This document shows, in pieces, positions 51,278 through 58,948 of a stretch of 64,000 nucleotides of DNA. The first letter of the stretch is position 1. Every line of letters starts with the position of its first letter. The notes beneath the pieces are model-generated. The model searched no databases and was not told where the DNA came from. It worked only from the letters and a program-made list of their open reading frames with translations. Made by a program: the position numbers and the translations under genes. The stretch is from Nocardia rhizosphaerihabitans (GTDB taxonomy: Bacteria; Actinomycetota; Actinomycetes; Mycobacteriales; Mycobacteriaceae): positions 492,575 to 556,574 of the forward strand of contig NZ_BMNE01000005.1 of NCBI RefSeq assembly GCF_014646295.1, in the 5' to 3' direction.

Positions 51278-51601
51278 ATGCACATCACAACCCCCATCGC
51301 TCGACTGGATGTAGAGCAGGCCGAGGCAAGGATCGCTTGGGTTGCCCAGGCGCGATGCAAGGAAGTGGACCCTGATCAGCTGTTCGTTCGTGGTGCGGCG
51401 CAGCGCAAGGCGGCGACGATCTGCCGTCATTGCCCGGTGTTGATGCAGTGTGGTGCCGATGCGCTGGACAACCGGGTCGAGTTCGGAGTGTGGGGCGGGA
51501 TGACCGAGCGGCAGCGGCGCGCGCTGCTCAAGCAGCATCCCGATGTGACGTCGTGGGCCGACTTCTTCCAGGCGCAGCGACAGCATCAGGTGGCGATCTA
51601 G
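51278..51601 (+). CDS. whiB4: WhiB-family iron-sulfur transcription factor (WhiB4-type)
   Basis: 107 residues from the ATG at 51278, with AAAGGGG upstream. The four Cys ligands of the 4Fe-4S cluster are present (ARCKEVDPDQLF, then CRHCPVLMQCGADALDN), as are the WhiB G[VI]WGG turn (EFGVWGGMTERQRRALLK) and the basic C-terminal tail. Position beside ponA2 and the ArsA-like ATPases matches mycobacterial whiB4, a redox sensor linked to oxidative-stress response. A CRP-like site lies upstream and a hairpin terminator follows. Confidence 0.94.
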   Translation: MHITTPIARLDVEQAEARIAWVAQARCKEVDPDQLFVRGAAQRKAATICRHCPVLMQCGADALDNRVEFGVWGGMTERQRRALLKQHPDVTSWADFFQAQRQHQVAI

Positions 51602-51624
51602 CAGGCGAGACCGGACCGATATCA

Positions 51625-51667
51625 CAACGGCGCCGAGACCGCTGGGTTTGCGGAATCGGCGCCGTTG
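51625..51667. terminator. Bidirectional terminator between whiB4 and the ArsA-like operon
   Basis: A 12-bp perfect stem (51625-51636 with 51656-51667) encloses a second CCGC/GCGG pairing. Both flanking genes end toward it. Confidence 0.75.
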
Positions 51668-51709
51668 ACCGGTGTTACGAGAATGTAAGCAATAGCTTAA
51701 GCGTCTGAT

Positions 51710-52837
51710 TCAGGCGGAGGCGGGCTTGCCCGCCAGTTGGTCGCCGACCGCGCGCAACGCGTCCAGGTCGGAGACCTCGAACGGCAACGCGGTGACCGAA
51801 ACGATCGGAACCCGCGGATGGGCGCCGGTGAAGCGATGCAGCAACCGCTGCTCCCGCTTCGCCGTCGCCACCCGCTCGGCGTGGATGCGCAGCACCGACG
51901 CGGTGAGCGGGTCCGATTCAGCCAGCTGATCGGCAGCGGTCAGCGCGTGATCACCGGACAGCCCCGACAACGCGGGGTGCGTCCGGTTCAGCACGAGACC
52001 GGCCAGTGGCATCTGCTCGGTGGAGAGCCGGTCGACGAAGAACGACGCCTCGCGCAGCGCGTCGGGCTCGGGCGCGGCGACCACCAGGAAGTGGGTGCCC
52101 GGCTTCGACAGCATCGCGAAGGTCCGTTCCGCCCGTTCCTGGAAACCGCCGAACAGCGACTCCAGCGACTGCAGGAACGTCGAGGCGTCCTTGAGCATCT
52201 GACCGCCGACGATGGTCGACACGCCACGCATCGCCAGGCTCATCGCGCCGGTGACGAACCGGCCGACACCGCGGCCGGGCGCCATGATCAGCCGGATCAT
52301 CTTGCCGTTGAGGAAGGTTCCGAGCCGCTTGGGTGCGTCGAGGAAGTCCAGCGCGTTGCGCGAGGGCGGAGTGTCGACCACGATCAGGTCCCACTCCTTG
52401 TGCCCGGCCAGCTGACCGAGCTTCTCCATCGCCATGTACTCCTGCGTGCCGCCGAAGGACGAGGCGACCGTCTGATAGATCGGGTTGGCGAAGATCTGCT
52501 CCGCCTTCTCCACGCTGGTGTGCTCGAGCACCATGTCGTCGAAGGTGCGGCGCATGTTCAGCATCATCGCGTGCAGCTGGCCTGGCACCTCGGGACCGAG
52601 CTCGACCCGCTGCGGCGTGTTGTCCAGGTCGGCAACGCCCAGCGACTGGGCCAGCCTGCGCGCCGGATCGATGGTCAGCACCACGACCTTGCGGCCTGCC
52701 TCGGCGGCCCGCAGCGCGATCGCGGCCGCGGTGGTGGTCTTGCCGACGCCGCCGGAACCGCAGCAGACGATCACCCTCGCCGTCGGATCGGCGATGATCT
52801 CGGAGACATCCAGCGGGGTGGTCACTTGCTCGCTCAT
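51710..52837 (-). CDS. ArsA/GET3-type ATPase, second of a pair (Rv3680 family)
   Basis: 375 residues. The deviant Walker A motif GSGGVGKTTTAAAIALRAAE stands at about residue 27, followed by VVLTIDPARRLAQSLGV, WDLIVVDTPPSRNALDFLDAP and a C-terminal helical domain. Start overlaps the partner's stop by four bases (ATGA). The two subunits form an ArsA/Get3-like complex; in M. tuberculosis the pair (Rv3679/Rv3680) has been linked to anion transport or to protection from host stress. Not a true arsenite pump here, as no ArsB is present. Confidence 0.92.
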   Translation of the reverse strand: MSEQVTTPLDVSEIIADPTARVIVCCGSGGVGKTTTAAAIALRAAEAGRKVVVLTIDPARRLAQSLGVADLDNTPQRVELGPEVPGQLHAMMLNMRRTFDDMVLEHTSVEKAEQIFANPIYQTVASSFGGTQEYMAMEKLGQLAGHKEWDLIVVDTPPSRNALDFLDAPKRLGTFLNGKMIRLIMAPGRGVGRFVTGAMSLAMRGVSTIVGGQMLKDASTFLQSLESLFGGFQERAERTFAMLSKPGTHFLVVAAPEPDALREASFFVDRLSTEQMPLAGLVLNRTHPALSGLSGDHALTAADQLAESDPLTASVLRIHAERVATAKREQRLLHRFTGAHPRVPIVSVTALPFEVSDLDALRAVGDQLAGKPASA

Positions 52838-53871
52838 CGCACTCCCTGCGCGGATAGCTGTTCGGCCAGTTCGTAGAGTCCGCCCAGGTCCATGCCTTCG
52901 CCGAGCGCGGGCAGGTGCAGCTGGGGAACGTCGACCTGCGCCAGTTCCGCCGCGCTCTCGTCCTGCGCGGTCAGCATGGTGGCGTGGTCGACGGTCTCGG
53001 TGAGCAAACCGGCGAAATCCTCGTCGGGCAGGGTGATCCCGGCCTTGGCCAGGCTCGAGGCGATGTCGGCGGTGTCGAGTTCGCCGCGCACGGCCAGGTC
53101 GCGTTCGGCTGGGTCGAGCTGAGACTTGGCCGCCCGGTTGACGATCACCGTGCCGATCCGCAGATCGTTGGCGGCGAGCTCGGCGACCGCGTCGGCGGTC
53201 TCCTGCACCGGCAGGGCCTCGAGCAGCGTCACCAGGTGGATCATCGTCTGATCGGAATGCAGCAGCTTGGACACGCCCTCGGCCTGCGAGGCGATCGGGC
53301 CGCCCTTGGCGATCTCGGCCATGGCCTGGGTGACGTCGAGGAAACTGGCGATCCGGCCGGTCGGCGGAGCGTCGACGACGATGTCGTCGTAGGCGGGCCT
53401 GCCGTCCTTGCCGACGCGCACCGCGCACTCCTTGATCTTGCCGGTGAGGATCACATCGCGCAGGCCCGGCGCGATGGTGGTGACGAACTCGATGGCGCCC
53501 ATCCGGCGCATCGCCCGGCCCGCGAAGCCGAGGTTGTAGAACATGTCGAGGTATTCGAGGAACGCGTGCTCGATGTCGAGGGCGAGCGCGAAGACCTCGC
53601 CGCCGCCGTCGGCGCTGGCGATCTGGGTCTCGGTGGGTGGCAGCGGCGGCCGGTCGAACAGCTGCGCGATGGACTGACGGCTCTCCACTTCGACCAGCAG
53701 CACCCTGCGTCCACCTGCGGCGAGGGCGAGGGCCAGTGCGGCCGAAACGGTCGACTTGCCGGTGCCTCCCTTGCCGGTCACGTAGTGCAAGCGGGCTTTG
53801 GCCGCGCGCTGTGGCCATCCGGTCGACGGTCCGGGAACCGACGAAACCGGCTCTGCTGTTGGTGCTCCCAC
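52834..53871 (-). CDS. ArsA/GET3-type ATPase, first of a pair (Rv3679 family)
   Basis: 345 residues. The ATP loop is LHYVTGKGGTGKSTVSAALA near residue 28, with DDIVVDAPPTGRIASFLDV as the switch II region. It lacks the second P-loop of bacterial ArsA and so acts as half of a heterodimer with the next gene, to which it is coupled by a 4-bp overlap. The gene starts 59 bases from the divergent small gene at 53931. Confidence 0.92.
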   Translation of the reverse strand: MGAPTAEPVSSVPGPSTGWPQRAAKARLHYVTGKGGTGKSTVSAALALALAAGGRRVLLVEVESRQSIAQLFDRPPLPPTETQIASADGGGEVFALALDIEHAFLEYLDMFYNLGFAGRAMRRMGAIEFVTTIAPGLRDVILTGKIKECAVRVGKDGRPAYDDIVVDAPPTGRIASFLDVTQAMAEIAKGGPIASQAEGVSKLLHSDQTMIHLVTLLEALPVQETADAVAELAANDLRIGTVIVNRAAKSQLDPAERDLAVRGELDTADIASSLAKAGITLPDEDFAGLLTETVDHATMLTAQDESAAELAQVDVPQLHLPALGEGMDLGGLYELAEQLSAQGVR

Positions 53872-53930
53872 GTCGCCGAGCCTATAACCCGTTTCTCGGC
53901 GGCGTTCGGGGTGAGCCCTAAACTCACACC

Positions 53931-54092
53931 ATGAGTGAAGTCACCCTGTGGGAGTACGCGACCGTGCCGCTGTTGACGCACGCGACCAAGCAGATCCTCG
54001 ATCAGTGGGGCGCCGACGGCTGGGAGCTGGTCACGGTGCTGCCCGGCCCGACCGGCGAACAGCACGTCGCCTACCTGAAGCGGCAGAAGTAG
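53931..54092 (+). CDS. Small DUF4177-like protein (Rv3678A family)
   Basis: 53 residues, starting MSEVTLWEYATVPLLTHATK and continuing with the DUF4177 pattern ILDQWGADGWELVTVLPGP (a beta-alpha-beta mini domain with a conserved GWELV). Only one base separates its stop from the start of the RidA-like gene, so they are one operon. Function unknown. Small but well supported by the codon pattern and by conservation of this gene at the same place in mycobacteria. Confidence 0.85.
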   Translation: MSEVTLWEYATVPLLTHATKQILDQWGADGWELVTVLPGPTGEQHVAYLKRQK

Positions 54093-54093
54093 C

Positions 54094-54555
54094 GTGGCCA
54101 CCGCGTGGAAGGACGCGCTCGATCGGCTCGGGGTCACCCTGCCGCCGGTCGCCGCCCCCGTCGCGGCCTACATCCCGGCCGTGCGCACCGGATCGCTGGT
54201 GTACACCTCCGGCCAGCTGCCCTTCGTCGACGGTGAGCTGTCGGCGGTCGGCAAGGTCGGGGCCGAGGTCGATGTGGAGCAGGCCAAGGAGGCCGCGCGG
54301 CTGTGCGCGCTGAACGCGCTGGCCGCCGTGCACGATCTGGTCGGGCTCGACCAGGTGGTGCGGATCGTCAAGGTCGTCGGATTCGTCAACTCCGCACCGG
54401 GATTCACCGATCAGCCGATCGTGATCAACGGCGCGTCGGAATTCCTGGGCGAGGTGTTCGGCGAGGCAGGCGTGCACGCGCGCTCCGCGGTGGGCGTCTC
54501 GGAACTGCCGAAGAACACACCCGTCGAGGTGGAATTGATCGTCGAGGTCGGATAG
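54094..54555 (+). CDS. RidA/YjgF-like protein (Rv3678c family)
   Basis: 153 residues from a GTG start. The Rid fold is recognisable: LVYTSGQLPFVDG, a helix with AARLCALNALAAV, and the C-terminal EVELIVEVG. True RidA deaminases need an Arg in the NARAA-like C-terminal strand; here ARSAVGVSELPKNTPVEVE is in that place, so an imine/enamine deaminase role is possible. It is part of the operon 53931-55362 with a MBL hydrolase. Confidence 0.88.
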   Translation: MATAWKDALDRLGVTLPPVAAPVAAYIPAVRTGSLVYTSGQLPFVDGELSAVGKVGAEVDVEQAKEAARLCALNALAAVHDLVGLDQVVRIVKVVGFVNSAPGFTDQPIVINGASEFLGEVFGEAGVHARSAVGVSELPKNTPVEVELIVEVG

Positions 54556-54564
54556 GCAGCCGTC

Positions 54565-55362
54565 ATGGCACTGGAACATCCCGCGTACGGCCAGGTCAGG
54601 GCGGTCACGCCGACGGCGTCGGTGCTGCTGGCCGACAATCCGTCACAGATGACGCTCGACGGCACCAACACCTGGCTGCTGCGCGGACCCGGAAGTGACG
54701 ACTACGTCGTCGTCGACCCGGGGCCGAAGGACAAGAAGCACATCGCCGCCATCGTCGAGGCGACCGGCGGCCGGATCGCGCTGACCCTGATCACCCATCA
54801 TCACCCCGACCACACCGGCGGCATCGATCACCTGGTGAAAGCCACCGGGACGCCGGTGCGGTCGGTGGATCCGAAGTATCTGCGCGGCGAGGTGACCGCG
54901 CTGGCCGCCGACGAGGTCATCGAGGTGGCCGGCCTGCGGATCACCGTGCTGGCCACCCCCGGCCACACCGTCGACTCGGTGAGTTTCCTGCTCGACGACG
55001 CGATCGTCACCGGTGACACGGTGCTCGGCGAGGGCACCACCGTGCTCGCGTCGACCGCGGGTGCGCTGGCCGAGTTCCTGTCCTCGCTGGAGCTGCTGCT
55101 CGAGCGCGGCGCGGGCAAGGCACTGCTGCCCGCGCACGGTACCGACCATGCCGATGCGGCGCCGGTGGTGCAGTACTACCTGAACCACCGCCGCGAACGG
55201 CTCGAGCAGATCCGGGTGGCCCTGATCGAATTAGGGCAGGAAGCAGGCGCTTTCGAGGTTGTCCGCAAGGTGTACGCCGATGTGGACAAGCGCCTATGGC
55301 CCGCCGCGCGCAGCTCGGTGAAGGCACAACTGGAATATCTACGGGCAGAACGCGGGTCCTGA
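54565..55362 (+). CDS. Metallo-beta-lactamase fold hydrolase (Rv3677c family)
   Basis: 265 residues. The MBL zinc motif HxHxDH is in TLITHHHPDHTGGIDHL, with TPGHTVDSVSF, the Asp in IVTGDTVLG and the His in LLPAHGTDH as further ligands. A C-terminal helical extension (HHRRERLEQIRVALIELGQE) gives the LACTB2-like arrangement seen in nucleases and thioester hydrolases. The enzyme class is clear; the substrate is not. It starts nine bases after the RidA-like gene. Confidence 0.92.
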   Translation: MALEHPAYGQVRAVTPTASVLLADNPSQMTLDGTNTWLLRGPGSDDYVVVDPGPKDKKHIAAIVEATGGRIALTLITHHHPDHTGGIDHLVKATGTPVRSVDPKYLRGEVTALAADEVIEVAGLRITVLATPGHTVDSVSFLLDDAIVTGDTVLGEGTTVLASTAGALAEFLSSLELLLERGAGKALLPAHGTDHADAAPVVQYYLNHRRERLEQIRVALIELGQEAGAFEVVRKVYADVDKRLWPAARSSVKAQLEYLRAERGS

Positions 55363-55373
55363 GCCCGGTCCGA

Positions 55374-55508
55374 GAGCCGGCGTGCATCGATCAGCACGTC
55401 GGCTCCCGGCATGCGTGGTAGGCCGCGGAAACAACGACGGCACGCCGGAACCACGGTGGTGCGGACGAGGCCCTCTTCCTCCGGAGCCGCACCGGTGGTC
55501 CCGGCGTG
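55374..55508. terminator. Double hairpin between convergent MBL and crp genes
   Basis: First, a 12-bp stem with one G.T pair (55374-55385 with 55394-55405). Second, a long imperfect hairpin (55441-55508) made of CACGCCGG/CCGGCGTG, ACCAC/GTGGT and GGTGCGG/CCGCACC. Together they fill most of the 170-base gap and should block transcription from both sides. Confidence 0.65.
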
Positions 55509-55532
55509 CCGAGACGTCGACGAACTACTCGA

Positions 55533-56207
55533 TCAGCGAGCGCGACGTGCCAGGCGCTCGGAATCCGAGATCAGGACGCTCTTGCCCTCGAGGCGCAGCC
55601 ACCCGCGATGGGCGAAGTCGGCCAGCGCCTTGTTGACGGTTTCCCGGGAAGCGCCGACCAGCTGGGCGATCTCTTCCTGGGTCAGGTCGTGGGTCACGCG
55701 CAGCGCGCCCGCTTCCTGGGTGCCGAAGCGCTGTGCGAGCTGCAGCAGCGCCTTGGCGACGCGGCCGGGCACGTCGGTGAAGATGAGGTCGGCGAGGTTG
55801 TTGTTGGTGCGGCGAAGGCGTCGTGCCAGCACGCGCAGCAGCTGCTCAGCGATCTCGGGGCGCTGATCGATCCACGACTTGAGTGCGTCGCGGTCCATCG
55901 TGACGGCGCGGACCTCGGTGACCGTGGTTGCGGTCGAGGTACGCGGGCCCGGGTCGAAGATCGACAGTTCACCGAACATGTCGGACGGACCCATGATGGT
56001 CAGCAGGTTTTCCCGGCCGTCGGGTGAGCGACGACCGATCTTCACCTTGCCCGTCGTGATGATGTACAGCCGATCGCCGGGTTCGCCCTCGTTGAAGATG
56101 ACGTGGCCGCGCGGAAAATCTACGGGCTGCAGCTGCTTGGCGAGCGCGGCCACCGCGGTGGGCTCGACGCCTTGGAAGATGCCTGCTCTGGCGAGGGCCT
56201 CGTCCAC
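55533..56207 (-). CDS. crp: CRP/FNR family cAMP receptor protein
   Basis: 224 residues from the GTG at 56207 (AAGGAG upstream), the same length and start as the mycobacterial CRP (Rv3676). The cAMP-binding domain has ENLLTIMGPSDMFGELSIFD and RTSTATTVTEV; the helix-turn-helix is TQEEIAQLVGASRETVNKAL. From memory the match to M. tuberculosis CRP is very close over the whole length. It binds TGTGA-N6-TCACA sites. Such a site precedes whiB4 in this window and a weaker one precedes crp itself, consistent with autoregulation. Confidence 0.97.
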   Translation of the reverse strand: MDEALARAGIFQGVEPTAVAALAKQLQPVDFPRGHVIFNEGEPGDRLYIITTGKVKIGRRSPDGRENLLTIMGPSDMFGELSIFDPGPRTSTATTVTEVRAVTMDRDALKSWIDQRPEIAEQLLRVLARRLRRTNNNLADLIFTDVPGRVAKALLQLAQRFGTQEAGALRVTHDLTQEEIAQLVGASRETVNKALADFAHRGWLRLEGKSVLISDSERLARRAR

Positions 56208-56293
56208 GAATGTGCTCCTTATGGGATATGGCTTGCGAACCTGGTCGAGCGAATCGACCAACAGCGCAGTCTACGCGGCATCACGGCAGCACA

Positions 56294-56307
56294 GTGACAG
56301 ACACCAC
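56294..56307. promoter_or_regulatory. Possible CRP site upstream of crp
   Basis: GTGA, six bases, CCAC deviates from GTGA-N6-TCAC at one position and lies 87 bases before the crp start. CRP autoregulation is known in mycobacteria. The match is short, so chance is not excluded. Confidence 0.35.
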
Positions 56308-56374
56308 GTAAAGTGTGGATTGCGCGATCTGCGCACACCGTGAACGGGCGGGTCCGCCCGCGGGAATCGATCGA

Positions 56375-56617
56375 TCAGCTGGCGCGGGCGACATCCATTT
56401 CGGAGTCACGTGACCGGCGCTTGCGCATCCGCGCGACCGCGGCGGGCAGGCCGAGCTTCGTCAGCTCTTTCACTTCGGCGTTGCTGGCGTTGTCCAGGTA
56501 CTGCTGAACCTCTTCGTCGGGTTCGAGAAGCTTTCGGAGCCGATTCTCGACCCGCTCCATCCCCAGCGCGAACAGCATCAACAGCACTGGGAAGAGCACC
56601 ACAGCGAGTCCTTGCAT
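56375..56617 (-). CDS. Small membrane protein (Rv3675-like)
   Basis: 80 residues from the ATG at 56617. One N-terminal membrane helix (LAVVLFPVLLMLFALGMERV) is followed by a charged helical tail (RLRKLLEPDEEVQQYLDNAS) with a basic MRKRRSRDSE stretch. Function unknown. The position next to crp and nth is the same as in mycobacteria, which supports a real gene. The start has no clear ribosome-binding site; a longer form from 56665 is possible. Confidence 0.75.
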   Translation of the reverse strand: MQGLAVVLFPVLLMLFALGMERVENRLRKLLEPDEEVQQYLDNASNAEVKELTKLGLPAAVARMRKRRSRDSEMDVARAS

Positions 56618-56709
56618 GACAGGCAGTAAACACCGTCCAGGTCTCAGATGGAACACAGCGGGCAAACTGAGCGCCCAATGTTGTCGTAGTGGTTCCGTAT
56701 GGTGGACAG

Positions 56710-57543
56710 GTGCCCGTTTCCCCCGCCACCGCCGCCGCAGACGACGCCGCCCCGGCCACGGAAACGGCCGCGGTTCCCACCGGCATCTCCGCAGCCCGCA
56801 AGCGCAAGAACCGCGCGATAGCTGCGGAAACGCGGACCGGACTGGTCCGGCGGGCCCGCCGGATGAACCGGACGCTCGGCGCGGCTTTCCCCGACGCGCA
56901 CTGCGAGCTGGACTTCACCACGCCGCTGGAATTGGCGGTGGCGACGATCCTGTCCGCCCAGTGCACCGACGTCCGCGTGAACCTCACCACTCCCGTGCTG
57001 TTCGCGAAGTATCGCAGCGCGCGCGACTACGCCGAGGCCAACCGTGCCGAGCTGGAGGAATACATCCGGCCGACGGGGTTCTACCGGAACAAGGCCAGTT
57101 CGCTCATGGGGCTCGGGCAGGCGCTCGTCACCGGATTCGACGGTGAGTTGCCTCACACGATGGGCGAATTGGTGAAGCTGCCCGGCATCGGGCGCAAAAC
57201 TGCCAACGTCATCCTCGGCAATGCCTTCGGTGTGCCCGGTATCACGGTCGACACCCACTTCGGCCGGCTGGTCCGCCGCTGGAAGTGGACCGAGGACGAA
57301 GATCCGGTCAAGGTCGAACACTCGGTCGGCGAGCTGATCGAGCGCAAGGAGTGGACGATGCTCTCGCATCGGGTGATCTTTCACGGTCGCCGGGTGTGTC
57401 ATGCGCGCAAACCGGCCTGCGGGGCCTGCGTGCTCGCCAACGACTGCCCGTCGTTCGGGCTCGGGCCGACCGATCCGGCCGTCGCGGCCGCGCTGATCAA
57501 GGGGCCGGAGCGCGAGCACCTGCTCGATATGGTCGGCCTGTGA
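56710..57543 (+). CDS. nth: Endonuclease III
   Basis: 277 residues from the GTG at 56710; a GTG at 56689 is an alternative. The helix-hairpin-helix with catalytic Lys is LVKLPGIGRKTANVILGNAF, the catalytic Asp is in GITVDTHFGRL, and the C-terminal Cys cluster CHARKPACGACVLANDC binds a 4Fe-4S. The enzyme excises oxidised pyrimidines from DNA. A 50-residue Ala-rich N-terminal extension precedes the core. Its stop overlaps the next start (GTGA), so it heads a four-gene operon with the thioredoxin-like, NUDIX and marP genes. Confidence 0.96.
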   Translation: MPVSPATAAADDAAPATETAAVPTGISAARKRKNRAIAAETRTGLVRRARRMNRTLGAAFPDAHCELDFTTPLELAVATILSAQCTDVRVNLTTPVLFAKYRSARDYAEANRAELEEYIRPTGFYRNKASSLMGLGQALVTGFDGELPHTMGELVKLPGIGRKTANVILGNAFGVPGITVDTHFGRLVRRWKWTEDEDPVKVEHSVGELIERKEWTMLSHRVIFHGRRVCHARKPACGACVLANDCPSFGLGPTDPAVAAALIKGPEREHLLDMVGL

Positions 57544-58205
57544 GTGATTCCGCCGAACCGTCGCTGTCGCGACGGCCCGCCTTGCGCTGGGCGCTGGCCG
57601 CGCTGATCGTCGTCGTCGCGGCGGCGGTCGCGCTGTGGCCGCGCGGTGGTTCCGAGACCACGGGCCCGGCGCAGACGGCGAAGCAACCGGCGGTGGCGGT
57701 GGCCTCGCCCGAGCAGCGCGCGGCCGCTGGCCTGGTCGCGTGTCCGACGCCCGCCCCGGGCGCGACCGGCTCCGGCCCGCTGGCCGGAATCACCCTGACC
57801 TGCCTCGCCGACGGCGCGCCGTTCGACGTCGCCGCCGCGCTGGCGGGCAAGCCCGCGCTGCTCAATCTCTGGGCGTACTGGTGCGGCCCGTGTGCCGTCG
57901 AGCTGCCCCACCTGCAGGAATTCGCGCAGCGCGCGGGCTCTGAGCTCACCGTGCTGACCGTGCACAGCGATCCCGACGAGGTGAAGGCGCTGGCCCGCCT
58001 GAGTGGCCTCGACATCACGCTGCCCGGTGTGGCCGACCCGCAGACGAGCGTGCGCACCGCCGTCGGGGCGCCCGCGGTGCTCCCGGTGTCGGTGCTCGTG
58101 CGCGCGGACGGCACGATTGCCGGCGTCGAGGTACGCACGTTCGCCGATGTCGCCGACATCGCCGACACGGTGGCCGAGGAACTCGGCGTTCGGATCGCGG
58201 TATGA
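57540..58205 (+). CDS. Membrane-anchored thioredoxin-like protein (Rv3673c family)
   Basis: 221 residues. A single N-terminal membrane helix (LRWALAALIVVVAAAVALWP) anchors a periplasm-facing TlpA/ResA-type thioredoxin domain with the WCGPC redox motif (LWAYWCGPCAVELPHLQEF) and cis-Pro (AVLPVSVLV). Two more Cys (VACPTP and LTCLAD) lie before it. Likely a thiol-disulfide oxidoreductase acting on exported proteins, perhaps the neighbouring MarP, which has a disulfide; that link is inference. Start and stop overlap both neighbours by four bases. Confidence 0.92.
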   Translation: MSDSAEPSLSRRPALRWALAALIVVVAAAVALWPRGGSETTGPAQTAKQPAVAVASPEQRAAAGLVACPTPAPGATGSGPLAGITLTCLADGAPFDVAAALAGKPALLNLWAYWCGPCAVELPHLQEFAQRAGSELTVLTVHSDPDEVKALARLSGLDITLPGVADPQTSVRTAVGAPAVLPVSVLVRADGTIAGVEVRTFADVADIADTVAEELGVRIAV

Positions 58206-58948
58206 CGAAGGACGTTGTGATGAACGGTGTGATGCGGTTGGACGAGTCCGGCCTTCCGACCTGGCTGCGCGCCGCGATCCGGCACGGCGGTCCCGATGCC
58301 GACGACACCCTCGCCACCTCCCGCGCCCTGCGCCGCGCGATGTCGATCACCGGCAAGCCGCGGCAGGCCGCGGTGCTCGTGCTGTTCGGCGGCTCACCCG
58401 AACCCGACCCCGACGCACCGGGCGGCCTGCCCGCCGACGCCGATGTGCTGCTCACCCAGCGCGCCTCGACCATGCGCCAGCACCGTGGCCAGGTCGCGTT
58501 CCCCGGTGGCGCCGAGGACCCCGGCGACGACGGTCCGGTCGGCACCGCCCTGCGCGAGGCCGCCGAGGAGACCGGCCTCGACCCCGCGGGTGTGCAGCCC
58601 TTCGCGCTCCTGCCGAAACTGTTCGTGCCGCCGTCGAAGTTCGACGTGACCCCGGTGCTCGGCTACTGGCGGGCACCCAGCGCGGTCGGCGTCGTCGATT
58701 CGGCCGAAACCGAGCGTGTCGTCCGTGTTCCGCTGACCGAATTGCTCGATCCGGCACACAGATTCATGGTGCGTGGCAGTCTCGGCTACCAGAGCCCTGC
58801 GTTCCAGGTCGACGGCATGCTCGTCTGGGGGCTCACCGGCGGTATCCTCGCCGGAATCATCAAAACGGCTGGGTGGGAACGAGACTGGGATCGGGGCGAC
58901 GTGCGTGACTTGGAGAGCTCGTTGGCTGCGGTCGGAATGACCCTGTGA
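58202..58948 (+). CDS. NUDIX hydrolase, NudL/CoA-pyrophosphatase-like (Rv3672c family)
   Basis: 248 residues. The NUDIX box is present (GTALREAAEETGL, preceded by FPGGAEDPGDDG), and the upstream LLTQRASTMRQHRGQ fits the UPF0035 signature of CoA diphosphatases (NudL, Pcd1). Residues 200-248 form a C-terminal helix with LVWGLTGGILAGII. The substrate is probably CoA or its derivatives, not proven. Overlaps on both sides (ATGA, GTGA) place it in the nth-marP operon. Confidence 0.92.
   Translation: MTKDVVMNGVMRLDESGLPTWLRAAIRHGGPDADDTLATSRALRRAMSITGKPRQAAVLVLFGGSPEPDPDAPGGLPADADVLLTQRASTMRQHRGQVAFPGGAEDPGDDGPVGTALREAAEETGLDPAGVQPFALLPKLFVPPSKFDVTPVLGYWRAPSAVGVVDSAETERVVRVPLTELLDPAHRFMVRGSLGYQSPAFQVDGMLVWGLTGGILAGIIKTAGWERDWDRGDVRDLESSLAAVGMTL

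Noticed and set aside
51710..53871. Arsenite efflux system with the ArsC-like gene
   Set aside because: The ATPases belong to the Rv3679/Rv3680 pair, are 10 kb from the ArsC-like gene, and no ArsB or ArsR is present.
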